Shown here: positions 50,701 through 62,030 of the stretch, in pieces
Layout: each line of letters begins with the position of its first letter
Position numbering within the stretch: the first letter of the stretch is position 1
NCBI GenBank assembly: GCA_022836615.1
Contig: MU405301.1
Span: 91,509 to 155,508, forward strand
Reading direction: 5' to 3'
DNA length: 64,000 nt
Source: Annulohypoxylon bovei var. microspora
Taxonomy: Eukaryota > Ascomycota > Sordariomycetes > Xylariales > Hypoxylaceae
The notes under the pieces: model-generated
The model's database searches: none
Seen by the model: only the letters and a program-made list of their open reading frames with translations
Told to the model about the DNA's origin: nothing
Position numbers and translations under genes: made by a program

Positions 50701-51350
50701 CGCGGACGGAGATCTGAAGTCATCGGTAGACTTGGTGTGTATGCATGTGTGAATGGGTGATAGTGGATAGTGGGGCTGGGCTGAGCAGATGTGGCAGAAG
50801 CACAAGTCGGACTTTTTGACCGCCTCGATATTCGCATAGATGCGGGTATCCATACTGCCATATCGGAATTTACTGCCACAATGGGGCTGTGTGGCTGTGG
50901 TGTAACACATCCGTCTTACCAAAAGAGCGCTGAGAGGTTGAAAGGGTAATATGCACGGACCAATTCTAGACCGCATTGTCAGATGAGATCTGGTTTAAAG
51001 CAGCTGAAAGCCGGAGCCAGAATTCCGCGGAGACTTTCCCCTCTTCCAACTTCAATCTTCCCAATCTTCTTTTGGGATCTTATCACAACATCGCCGTTCG
51101 CGAGAGGGACGGCGTCTGAACAATAACTTTAGAGTATTTAGTCAGTTCTCACCAGGCCTCGAGAGGAGGTCATCTTACCATATCATCATGGAGTCCACCA
51201 CCGCAACTCACATGTTCTGCCCAAGCTTTAAGTACTTCGAGCACTACCCAGCATGTCAGGGAGCTCGACTCTTCAAACCAACATAATTACGATGATTGGG
51301 AGAGTTCTGCCTTAGGGCCGGCGGATCTCTTCTCGTCATTTGGGGATTCA
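50701..51350. promoter_or_regulatory. divergent region between AP-3 sigma and bZIP gene; includes possible bZIP 5' exon
   Basis: Promoters of two divergent genes. From about 51100 to 51350 a plus-strand frame is open and continuous with the bZIP frame, without an ATG. A separate ATG at 51188 opens 32 codons in another frame before a stop. Either an upstream exon of the bZIP gene or a uORF lies here. Confidence 0.4.
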
Positions 51351-51963
51351 ATGATACCCCCAATTCAAGATTGGTCTTTGGGTTTGGATAACGGCAGCAA
51401 CATTACTGAGGTAGACTGGTCCCTCCCCGGGTTAGACGGGGTAGGCGACCCTCTTGTTTTCGAGAATAACATGCGAAATGGACATTTAGATGGTATGTTT
51501 CTATCCCTCATCTCACTCCATCAAGTTTTACCCTCTAACAAACCCGACAGCTTCGGGGATATTATCTGGTTACGAACCTAATCTGGATTTTCAATTTAAT
51601 CAACCCCTTAACTCTCATAACCCTCCTGGATCAGGGTCAGATACAGGACCTTCTGATAAGTCCTATTCACCACCAGCAATGCCCAAGTCTCCTGGGGCTT
51701 CTTCCAGCCGGGGCCAGACTCCTAAGAGTCGTCGCTCGCCTATGGTAGATCCAGTTACTGCTCTCAAACGTCAACGCAACAATGTTGCGGCTCGCAAGTA
51801 TCGACAGAAGCGAATTGATCGGATCACCGAACTGGAAATGGAACTTCAGGGCGTCAAGGATGAACGTGACGATTTACGACTTCGTCTAGCTCGTCAGGAG
51901 GCGGAGGCGGCGGCTTTGCGGAGCATGCTGCAATTGAACTCTGGGAAGGGTGCGAGAGGTTAG
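51351..51963 (+). CDS. bZIP transcription factor
   Basis: Two exons, 51351-51492 and 51551-51963, with a 58-bp intron (GTATGT...CGACAG); at least 184 aa. The C-terminus is a bZIP domain: basic region LKRQRNNVAARKYRQKRIDR with the NxxAAxKYR contact pattern, then leucine-zipper heptads starting ITELEMELQGVKDERDDL. The region before it is Ser/Pro-rich (SPPAMPKSPGASSSRGQTPK). The N-terminal part is acidic with aromatic residues (DWSLGLDNGSNITEVDWSLP), like an activation domain. The basic region is of the kind seen in fungal Gcn4/CpcA-like and related stress factors, but a specific orthologue is not assigned. The true start is probably upstream: the same frame is open for about 80 codons before 51351. 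Confidence 0.8.
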
Positions 51964-53712
51964 CAAGGCTAGGCAATATAATTCGAGGTTTATAATAGTC
52001 CAACAAAAAAATTGAAACCGCTTTCTTTATTTTCTCAGACGATGTCGGCTCGTTCTTTCCTCATATTTGGGTTGCCCTTGCTAGGACCGCAGAATTTCAT
52101 GAATCGGAAGAGGGAACGTTATTGTCATCCTGGAATGGTATACATGTATGGATGAAGGATTCAACTTCTGGCATACATACCACAATCCTTATCACAAGGA
52201 TGCATTATCTCGAGTCAATTCAATTGCGATTCATTGTCTTTTACTACATACGGATATCATCATCGAGCTTCTATATATCACATTTCTTCATTGAATTTTT
52301 CAGTATCTCTAAAACCTACTATCTCGCTGCATCACCATGAATAGTAAATGAGTGAAAATGAATCATGGGCGGCATAGAACTCTTCGAACTCTAGAGTTCG
52401 GAGGATCTTCGCCAGATTCTGTACTATGGGCTATGGGATTTTCATTCATATTGGATATGATGTTGTGTGAACCATTATGATTCATTCTGGGCAATAGGGT
52501 TACACAGCATATACGGCGTAATTTCCAGGTATCATCCACATAAAAAGGATCAACTCTTATTTGATACTCAGTCACCAAGATGCATTAATTGAAACCATGG
52601 GCGCATTCTTGGCTCACTACGGAGTAAGCTCTAAGCAACAATTGAGAAAATTTCAAGGTCATATGAGGACGCCTCAAAGGTATGCCGATCTTGTAAGTTT
52701 ACGATAAGTGACGATATCTGTCTAGAGCCACGAAAGGGTTTGTATTGGGAAGAAGATCCGTTGGTACTGCTGGTCTACGGACAACATAGATGAAGGGTTA
52801 TATTTGTATACCGCAACCTTTAGCAGGTGGATTATAACCTCAACTCTTAAGTTTACATCGTAACAAGGTAATTGGTTATTTGATTTTTATAACTGTGATT
52901 CTGTGAGTTCATGGGTAATTCTTTTTCTTCTCTCCCCGCTCTATGAAGTGGGCTTTTCGTTTGCGACGCTACATACACCTAGGTAAGGCTGGTGTGAAAG
53001 GATTCGGTACCTACCCAGGCGAATAGCATCAGATTCAATTGACCTTGTGCGAGTGACAGTGTCTAACACTATACGGAAACTGATCCCTTGGACTACCTGC
53101 TTAGGTAGCTTACACGCTTTTTGGCTGGAAAAAGGGTACTGATTAGGTAAGAAAGGGATAACAATTTTACAGTGCTTGACAGTAGTATTAATACCACTTC
53201 GCACATGGCCCGTTTGATTTGACGCCTTGCCATTCTACTTCGTACCAGGTAATTAATGGGATTTTTTAACACGCGCATCGCAAAGAGATTTCAACTTAGC
53301 AAAGCTTCGCATATCTGCTCATTAGACTCAATTTAAAGCCTTTGACTTAACTTATTTAGGTAAGCTAACAAAAGAGGAGGGTATTTATCGGAGTCCCCGT
53401 TATGCTTACTCCGGAGCGGGACCGTCTCCGCTTATCAGGGGCGATAAGATAGAGACTAATCGATGGTTCCATTCCCCCAGTGACAGTCTGTCTCATCAAC
53501 CAACGTCCGTTTTCTGAGCCAGCAAAAAGGCCAATTATGGCTAAAAATGGCGTAATCGTAGTGTAGTATTTTCCCTTTAGGCCATCGGTGAGACGGCCTC
53601 GCCGCTAATCCTCGCCCCGCAACCCTAGCTCTCTGCGCCGCGCGTTCCAATTTCTATATTATTTTTTCCCTGAGCGGCCGCGGTGAGGTTCTCACCGTCT
53701 CTTAATACCATA
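51964..53712. other. 1.7-kb spacer
   Basis: bZIP 3' region and permease promoter. No gene supported; frames are short. A CACCTAGGTAA motif lies near 52977. Confidence 0.45.
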
Positions 53713-55492
53713 ATGAGCACAGAGCCCCTCCTTGCCGCCTCCTCGCGTGACCGTCTGACCGGAGATATGGGCATCGAACACGGCGTCGAGGACTACGTCC
53801 GCGAGGCGTACGGCCAGGATGAGCACGCCGGAGACCTGGTCACGGCCACGGAGGCGCGCTCGCTCGCGCGCGGCCTGTCCCAGAGACATCTTTCCATGAT
53901 CGGGCTCGCGGGCGCCATCGGCACGGGGCTGTTCCTCGGACTCGGGGGAGCGATCCAGACGGGCGGGCCGCTGGGCGCGCTGCTCGGGTACGCGGTCGTC
54001 GGGCTGATCGTGTGCGCCGTGACGTTCGCGCTCGGCGAGGTGTCGGCGCTGCTCCCCGTGACCGGCTCGTTCGTCCGCCACGCCGAGTTCCTCGTCGACC
54101 CCGCGCTGGGCTTCGCCGTCGGCTGGAACCTGGTCTACGGCATCGCGCTGTCGATCCCCAGCGAGATCACGGCTATCTGCGTGCTCTTCACCTTCTGGAC
54201 CGAGGACGTCAATCCTACTGCTTACATCATGGTCTTCATCGTGCTGACGTTCGTCGTGGGCATCGCCTTCGTCCGCGTCTTCGGAGAGGTCGAGTTCGTG
54301 TTCGCCATCCTCAAGGTCCTGCTCGTCGTCTTCCTCATCGTGCTCGGCATCATTATCGCGGCCGGAGGTATCCCAGGCACCCCCGCCATCGGGTTCACAT
54401 ACTGGCACAGCCCCGGCCCCTTCGTCGAGTACATAGCGACGGGCGCCTGGGGCAACTTCCTCGGCTTCTGGGGCGTGCTGACTAGCGCCGTCTTCTCGTT
54501 CGCCGGCATCGAGTCGCTCGCCATGGCCGCGGCCGAGACGCGCAACCCGAGGCGCGCGATTCCGCGCGCCTGCAAGCGCATCTTCCTTCGCGTTTTGCTC
54601 TTTTATATGCTGGCTATTCTTGTCGTGGGCCTGCTGGTCTCTAGCGATGACGACCGCCTCGATGACTCGTCCGGCACCGCCGCCCAGAGCCCGTTCGTCA
54701 TCGCGGCCGCGGCCGCAGGTATCAGCGCCATCCCCAGCGTCGTTAACGCCATTGTTATCACGTCCGCGTGGTCCGCGTCCAACCAGGCCCTGCTCGCCGG
54801 CACGCGAGTGCTGTTCGGCCTGGCGTTGAAAGGACAGGCCCCGCAGATATTCCTGAGGACGACGTCGTGGGGCACCCCGTACGTCTGCGTGCTGTTCTAC
54901 ACCGTGTGCATGTTCCTGAGCTTCATGAGCCTGAGCTCGGGCGCCCTGACCGTGTTCTGGTGGTTCGTGGACCTGACGGCGGCGGGCGTGCTGGTCTCGT
55001 GGTCGGTTATCCTGCTCAACCATATCCGCCTGAAGATGGCGATGAAGCGGCAGGGAATTCCTGATGAGCGGCTGCCGTGGCATAACTGGTGGACTTGTAA
55101 GTTGGCTGCGCGCTTGGTGTTTCGGGTATGGTGTGCTGACTCTTTGTGCAGTTTACAGCTCGTGCTTCGCGCTTTTCATGTGCCTTCTCATCCTCTTCAC
55201 AGGCGGCTTTGCCGTCTTCACGGAGGGCAACTGGGATGCTAGCAGTTTCGTCTCGTCGTATTTGTATGTCTTGTCCTAGCTAATATCAGGGAGCTACTGC
55301 TAACCTTTGATCAGGGATATACCGCTTGTGTTGGGGGCTTACTTCATATGGAAGTTGGTCAAGAAATCCAGGATCATGTCGCTCGATGACATACCTCTCG
55401 AGGACGCCTTTAAACAGTTGGAGCTGTATCCCGATGAGCCGGAGGGCAAGTCGGTGGGTTGGGTGCGCTTGCTTAGTTGGATGTGGGACTAA
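53713..55492 (+). CDS. amino-acid permease (APC superfamily, yeast AAT family)
   Basis: Three exons, 53713-55096, 55152-55263 and 55315-55492; 557 aa; introns 55 and 51 bp. The start ATG gives MSTEPLLAASSRDRL; an in-frame GTG ten codons earlier was not used. The first TM block has the family signature RGLSQRHLSMIGLAGAIGTG followed by LFLGLGGAIQTGGPLGALLG. Later blocks are SFVRHAEFLVDPALGFAVGW and SFAGIESLAMAAAETRNPRR, the latter a core APC motif, with about 12 hydrophobic segments in all. The C-terminal cytosolic tail ends LLSWMWD. These permeases import amino acids by H+ symport at the plasma membrane; the DIP5-like pattern hints at acidic amino acids, which is weak. GC-rich third positions create a long mirror frame on the other strand. 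Confidence 0.93.
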
Positions 55493-55978
55493 TAAGACAG
55501 ATTTAAAGCGAATAGAGTAGACCGTGTAGAATTTGGTCACGGTATAATATAGAAAGTAATTATATTGCCTGAGCAGATACTCTGAAATTGGTTATATGTG
55601 CATTGGAATTTTGAAAGGGCAGTGGCCGATATGAAAGTCTCCTGAAGGAGTCATAGGGGGTTAGATATTAGGAGACCTGATCTTGTGAGTATCTCCTCGA
55701 TTGGACTTTTCATAGTAGGTATCAATGATGGGGAACTGACTGGAGCTATTCATGAAGTTACAAGACATGGAGAACGAAAAGCATGCTATAAAATACTATG
55801 AATATGACACATTTTCCTGGCTACGAAATAGGCACAGTCCAGTCGTTTGAAGCAGAAGCTTCTTTTATGGCAGCTCACGTACTATTGACCAAGATGGGAG
55901 CGATATTGATCGTTTCGTGTGAGTTTTGTTCCACGCGCCCTTCGGTATTCTAGAGAGTATCATCAGAGTACCTACATA
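55493..55978. other. short spacer
   Basis: Permease 3' region; no coding signal. Confidence 0.45.
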
Positions 55979-56614
55979 TTAAGTGGCCGCGACCTTAATA
56001 TATCCTGCAAACTCTCCCGAGTTCAATTGCTTGCCCGTTGCCGGGTTATTGCTGTTTGGCCCTAGAAGCCTTGCGAAGTAGTACTCGCCCGTCTCAGTAA
56101 AGTTCTGATAGTTGAACCCCCAGGTGGTGACGTTGGCAGATCCAAGATACACGTCCGGCTGCGCTACCCCGTCTACGAGATGTGAGTCTATTGTGCGTTA
56201 ACTATCACGTATTATCGCTTCCTAGTCATTTCTTCAATTCGGACTCCATCATTTTTGAAGTAGAGGATGAGGAGTTGCTAGCGATGAAGTTACGAAGAGG
56301 ATAGTGGTCACGTACTAAGTACATGTTAGCATTCATTCAAAGTTATCAGGTTTCTCAAACAACATATAACACCACACATACCATGTTTCAAGATAATAGT
56401 TAGGATCAAGTAAATCGGGCAAGCCGAAGCCGAAGACGGACTCGGCGGGTGTACCAGCTGCAATCAGGGACTGCCACCGGGACCCGGCGAAACCCATATC
56501 CAGGTAGGCCTGGAGCGTACTATCGTTACCACACTGGAAGGGGATATCGTCCGCGGTCTTATTCTCCACCGTGTGTAGTACTCTTGTATATTTTCTTCGG
56601 CAGTTCATTACCAA
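55979..56614 (-). pseudogene. orphan 3' exons of an unidentified, possibly secreted protein
   Basis: Two coding-like blocks on the minus strand. The upper one, about 56600-56345, reads ADDIPFQCGNDSTLQAYLDM and GTPAESVFGFGLPDLLDPNY before a GTATGT donor. The lower one, 56172-55979, follows a TCTCGTAG acceptor and reads PDVYLGSANVTTWGFNYQNF, then TETGEYYFARLLG and GEFAGYIKVAAT before the stop. The two splice phases do not match directly, so a small exon or a shift lies between them. No start exon or N-terminal half is found upstream, where the DNA is AT-rich. I infer a truncated gene remnant. Family not recognised; N-glycosylation sites hint at secretion. Confidence 0.4.
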
Positions 56615-57154
56615 TAGCTTTTAGATACTTTCACAGCGTCTATCTCTTCAAAACTGTCTCACAGGTAGATTACCCCTATTCCTAAATAAAATTTATGGGC
56701 TCGATAAAGGACAATAGAGCCAGTTTTCCTGTCTCTTCCCTAATTTTATTTAGTAATTACTGGTATAGTAGAGTGCTAGACCGATCAATGCTTCTAGATA
56801 GTCGGTTTAGTCTTTATATTGCAAGCTTGTACAATGATGATTGCGAAGATAAAAACACATAGAATGGAGTTATCAATAAGAGAGCATAAGGGGTAGCGCA
56901 GGGTTATTAAAGTGGCCCGTGAGCACAGCACAGTCTGTGAAACTTCTAGTGGGAGGGGTTTTTGGTGGCGTCAATACTTCACCGTTCCTCCGTCTTTTCA
57001 AGTTGACATCCCCATGCCGAACACCCTGGTTAGCTACCTAGGTATTATCTCATCGCTGAGAGGGAATTGGTACCGTACAAGTGCATAGATACACTCATCT
57101 ATGCCAAAGGTCCTCGGCTGCCCCTAACAACACCGACATGCGCCGCATGAGCAC
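56615..57154. other. AT-rich spacer
   Basis: No coding signal. TACCTAGGTA lies at 57035-57044. Confidence 0.45.
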
Positions 57155-57397
57155 CTAGCTGATAACGACGGCTTCCTCCAGCGTCTTCGCGACCGTAAGC
57201 TTCGACGCCGTGTCCAGAGCGCGTTTATGTCCTTCGCGTTCCCCTCCGGCTGCCTCTTCGTTAGCGGGGGCTTGGGCGGTTGGTATACGACGCGTATGTC
57301 CCCATACTGGCTGCCCTATGGTGTGCGGGAGGATACTGAAGAAGGGGTTGTAAGAGTCGGCGCCCTGCAATAAAAGCAAGTTCTCTGGGTCGACAAG
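57155..57397 (-). pseudogene. orphan exon-like block downstream of the SDR gene
   Basis: A minus-strand block of about 80 codons ends at a TAG at 57155-57157. It reads GADSYNPFFSILPHTIGQPV, then WGHTRRIPTAQAP and SKLTVAKTLEEAVVIS. It begins either directly from an open frame (FHPFLVDPENLLLLQ) or after a TTTATTGCAG acceptor. It lies just after the stop of the SDR on the same strand but in no shared frame. Composition and codon use look coding, yet there is no start and no recognisable family. It may be a leftover 3' exon or an unannotated small gene. Confidence 0.35.
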
Positions 57398-57435
57398 AAA
57401 AGGATGAAATAACAAGTCTCTTAGCTTATTAATAC

Positions 57436-58561
57436 CTAGCTTTCAGTATAAGGCTTCCACTGCGTTTCACACCAATCCCAAAATTTCTTCCCATATCCCA
57501 GACCCCCTTCTTCCTCGGGCGTCATCGATTTGATGATATCCTGGCGAACCGCAGAATGATCAGGAAGCAACCTACCCCATGGCATAATATAGATTCCATT
57601 CACATCCATGTTGATCTCAGGCGACAAACCAGCGTAGAGCTCCGTATAAGCCCCGAACACGGGTTCATACAACATCGTCGCATTCAGCAAAAGCATAAAA
57701 AACTTGGGCGTGCCAGCATAGCTTCCCGCTTTCACATTTCCCGGGTTTGCGACCAGACTGAGGATTCCGTCTTTCCCATAGCGCCTTGCGAATTCTCGAC
57801 CCAGGATCCAGACTCCGGCTTTCGACATCGCGTAGTTCGTGATCCGATCCTTGGCTCCTTTGTCTAGGATGCTGAAATCAATGCCATACTTAGGTGCCGC
57901 GCTATCTACAAGTGCCGTCGCTAGCCAGATCACCCGAGTAGTGTTCGACTCGGTGTTACCTGTAGCGGAGGCCTTAAGCTGTGGGAGAAGTAGTTCTGTG
58001 AACAGCAAGGTTGCGATGCAGTGTGTCCCCACCAACGCTTCAAATCCTTGTTCCGTACGGTCGCTGTACGCAGCGGCATTTGCACCCGTACCGGCATTAT
58101 TCCATAGGACGTCAAGCTTGGATTCCTGCTGCGCGAAGGTCCGGGCCGCTTGCTGGACAGAATTGAGATCGCTTAGATCCAAAGGTAGAAACTTGAGTTG
58201 TCCCGCGCTTGGGCTGGTGTTACTTTCTGTGATGGATTTTATCGCTGCTAAAAGCACAACCTACAGGCGACATGATCTCGTAAATAAAGCGAGGCTATCG
58301 CAGCGATACCTTTGTTGATGATAGTCTTGTGTGGATGGAGGGGATGGGAAATACCTAACTGACCTTCGATCGTGAGGCCATGTAAATGGTCGCACCAGAC
58401 TTGAAAAGAAGATTGCATAGCTCAAAGCCAATGCCCGCATTGCCTCCAGTCACGATGAATACGCGTCCTGCCTGCGAACCGGCGGCGATACTGTTCTCGG
58501 TAAATATGGGACGAGGCGGCCAGGACTGTGTTATGAAATTTTTCAGTTTTGAGAGAGACAT
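57436..58561 (-). CDS. short-chain dehydrogenase/reductase (SDR)
   Basis: Two minus-strand exons, 58561-58364 and 58260-57436, with a 103-bp intron (GTCAGT...CTGTAG); 340 aa. The start gives MSLSKLKNFITQSWPPRPIF. The NAD(P) loop is TGGNAGIG (residues about 38-45), followed by YMASRSK typical of NADP use, DLSDLNSVQQAARTF, the WNNAG motif and the catalytic Tyr-Lys in NYAMSKAGVW. The pattern resembles the retinol dehydrogenase/WWOX-like group of classical SDRs common in fungi. Substrate unknown. It lies about 300 bp downstream of the damaged GMC oxidoreductase on the same strand, so a shared redox task is possible but unproven. Confidence 0.88.
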
Positions 58562-58856
58562 ATTTCCCAGTAGAAAGTTGCAGAAGGGATACACCTTGAA
58601 GGGAGTTGTTCAAGTGGAAATTTCTTTGATTGAATTGGTTCAAATAATACACATTACTTCAACCAACACCCAAATTTTGGTGGGCCAAGTGGCACAGTTC
58701 GTGCAAGGGGACCTTGCCCTCAATATGGATTCTTTGTTGTTTCCAACATTGACTCTTAGGTGTTAGGAAGGACTTGGCATAAGCCTAGGTTAGGACATTG
58801 TTATGAGTTTTGACGACACCGATACCAACACCAACCCTAACGCCAGATCAATTATT

Positions 58857-60852
58857 CTACGACTGATCCAGACTTAGCTCCTTGATAATTATGTCAGCCG
58901 CTTTCTCACCAATAACCAAAGCTGTGTTATTGGTATTTGCAGCAACGGTCTTGGGTAAGATGCTTAGATCGGCAAGTTTTAGGTTCTTGACTCCATGGAC
59001 ACTTAGGTTCTGATCTACAACTCCATACTGGGCAACTGGGCCTATCTTGCAAGTTCCCAGCGAGTGCCAGGCGGATCCAACGTTCGCACGGGTCCAACTA
59101 TCGATGATGGCATCGTCCTCGGCTGAGTACTCGATATCTTGTACGTCAGCGAGTGGTTCGTTCGTCGTGATGCATACCGCCTTAGACCCCCCTGGGAAAG
59201 GCGGGTGATGGCTGGCCAATTCTCCACGAAACACGTTCATGCGACGCGCAACCTCGCGCTGCTTCTTGTACGCCCATCTATGCTTCAGAAGATCGATGCC
59301 CTTCTCGTCTGAGAAAAATCTCGTTTCAAAGTCGAGCGGGTCAGTCGGATTTGGTCCTGTGATATGAACATGGCCTTTCGAGAACGGGTAAACAGTGAAT
59401 GTTGAGACGCCGAATTACTGCCCGGGAGGAATCCCAGTGGGGTCTCCAGGAAAACTGATGCCTATTAACATATTACCCAATATATAAGGCTTGTTGCTAA
59501 CACGACTTACCAGTTTACTAGCGACATCATCATAAGGGGTCTATTCAGATTATCTCTAAATTCCTTGTTCCAAACTTCCTGGAACGTGGGGCCTAGGGAG
59601 GCAATGTCTTCATCCGAAGGTCGAAGCTTGCAAGTAACATCTTGTGCGTTCCAACCCAAAATTGGGTGATTGGCTTTGATAAGTTCTTCCGCGTTCAAAG
59701 CTCCAGTCAGAATACCATCCATAGTCTCCTCAGGGGCGAGGCTGGATTTATACGGGTATACAATGAGATGGTGATCCTCATATTCGTGGCCAACGCTAGG
59801 GACATTAGCAACGACCGAAACGCCGGCGCGGCCTAAGACTTCGGGATCGCCGACGCCAGATCTCTCAAGGACAGCTGGAGTTCCGAAGGCCCCACAAGAC
59901 AGGATAACCATCTTCCTAGCTTTAACTGTCCGCTCCGGGGCGTCTTCTGGTCTGTAAATGACGCCGGTAGCTTTGCCGTTTTCGATCAAAATCTGGACGA
60001 CTTGAGATTTGACAATCACATGGAGATTGGGATGCAGACCGTCCTGAAGACAGGGACGTAGGTACCGGCTGGCCGTATCTTGGCGTTTGCCATTAGGAGA
60101 GATAAATCGAACCGCGCGCTGGACGCCGTTACAGGAATCTAGGTTCCCTAAGTCATCGACCTCCGGCCACCCGACTTTGTTCATGACTGAGATGAAGTCA
60201 CTCTGGGGCCTTGTAGCACAAAAGGTTCCTGCAGACACGTGAATTGGACCGTCGGATCCATGACTATCTAGCGAACCAGGTCCATGGCATGTCTCCAACT
60301 AGAAGAAAGTTAGATCAAGGTCTTCGTGCAGTTTATAAGAGGCGTATGCTCGATGGAGCTTCGGGTAAATATAAGAAATAGCAATACCTTTTTTAAGAAC
60401 GGCAAAATTTCATCGGCAGACCAGCCAGGGGTTTGCCACGAATCCCAATCAGATCGCTGGGCTCGACTGTACATCATCATGTTGACTGCCGAGCCGCCGC
60501 CGAGCACGGAGCCGGTAGGCACGATGATATCTCGGTTACCAGTATAGTTGGATTTATGGCCTTTGTAGAAGGCAGCTGTGGTAGTACCGGGTATTACATT
60601 GTTAAGAAAGAAGGCAGGGTAGTCGACCGCTGGGTTACCAATACCGTCGGGTCCTGCTTCGATGACCAATATCGAGAGGCCTGGGTCAGCATCAGCAAGC
60701 CGTGAAGCTACGATGCAGCCCGCAGTGCCACCTACGAGATGTTATTAGTCGCCACTAGGTTAGACTTTAGACTCTTAACGAATATTCTCACCTCCCGCGA
60801 CAATGATGTCTACCGAATCAAGCTCAGCCGGAAGTTCAGTGTATAGACCCAT
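58857..60852 (-). pseudogene. GMC oxidoreductase (alcohol oxidase-like) with in-frame stop
   Basis: Minus-strand gene with four exons, 60852-60792, 60731-60388, 60298-59511 and 59454-58857, equal to 596 codons. The junctions rebuild the FAD loop AGGGTAGCIVASRLA, the GMC motif PTGSVLGGGSAVNMMMYSRA and, at the end, the active-site region WHSLGTCKIGPVAQYGVVDQ plus NTNNTALVIGEKAADIII with the catalytic His and Asn. At codon 411 (59417-59415) a TAA stands inside GIPPGQ-stop-FGVSTFTVYP, where relatives should have Tyr or another residue. The frame is otherwise intact on both sides. Truncation there would remove both catalytic residues. It resembles methanol/alcohol oxidases that produce H2O2, usually in peroxisomes; no PTS1 is seen (ends SLDQS). 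A recent pseudogene or a sequence error. Confidence 0.8.
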
Positions 60853-62030
60853 TTCGGATGATATGGGAAGGAGAAAAAGATCACAGGTGCTGAGGGTGGA
60901 TTTAAGGGATGAGCAGCCCTGATTAATAAATGGTTGACGAGAAGGGTAGGGAGGGAGGGAGAATATGTAGTACAATGTTTACATTCGTCCTCTAGTTGAT
61001 ACTACGACCAACTTCCATCATTAGGCACCACAAGATGAGCTAAATCAATTGATGAAACGGGTAAGTAGGCTGTTGGCTAAGGGGTAAGTATGTAGGAAAG
61101 GGGTAGAATCATACTGTTTATTCACATATACTAATAATGTCATAACGCATATACTAATCAGCTCCATATGCACTTATAGGATTTACGTATTAATTTAACA
61201 GGCAGAAGTAGTTCTATTAAATGCTATAAAAAGTACTAGATGAAGTATTCTAACTCGCTTTCAGGCTCTGAAGTATTTTTCTTGTTATTGTAATCCGAAG
61301 GCTAACCTTGGAAGTTTCAAAGTCAATTGGTTTGCTTCCCTAGCTCAACTATCAGACTTCTAAGTAGATCTTCAACTATTGATTTAGGCTTGTTGGTCCA
61401 AAATAGAAACTTCAAAACTATTGTTGGTGATATCTCCTGCGAGGGCACTAACCTCGCCTCATTAGCCAGATGTCAATCTACTATTCGATATGATCTTATA
61501 AGGCTAGGTAATTTGTTGGGTTAAATTGGCAAATAGGTACCTTTCCTACAATTACAATTTGAATCTACCGAGTGCATACCTATAATATAGCCCATGATGC
61601 AATCCCTAGCTCAAAGCCGTGAAACTGTACGTGCCCCTATTTTGTCGCTGACATAATCCGACACTCGCATGGAATGAAATCCGGTTAGTAACTATCACCA
61701 ACTGCATTCAAACGCATGGAAATCTTTCGCAGGTATAACAAAAACCTCATCGTGCATAATTGGATCTTTTATCGAATAAATTTATTCGTGAACCAAAAAA
61801 TGGTCACTACGTACAATGTCACTCGAAGTTAAAGGATAATGATACAGTAAATGGAAACAAAAATTTCTCTCTAAAACAAGTAACTAAGTCTAAAGTATCA
61901 AGTAAGTAACAAACTGGTGAATTTCGTGGAGTTGGTTGATAATACTGAATTCGGCTTCTCCTAGTCATCTACCTAGGTAGCCACCTTTTCTCTATCGCCT
62001 ATCAAGATTATGGATATTAGATATCAGGGC
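60853..62030. other. 1.2-kb AT-rich spacer
   Basis: GMC gene promoter and OGFr-protein 3' region. No gene supported. TACCTAGGTA lies at 61970-61979. Confidence 0.45.

Noticed and set aside
53692..55083. 463-codon minus-strand frame opposite the amino-acid permease
   Set aside because: Mirror of a GC-rich codon pattern; product is Arg/Glu/His-rich with no domain, while the plus strand is a clear permease.
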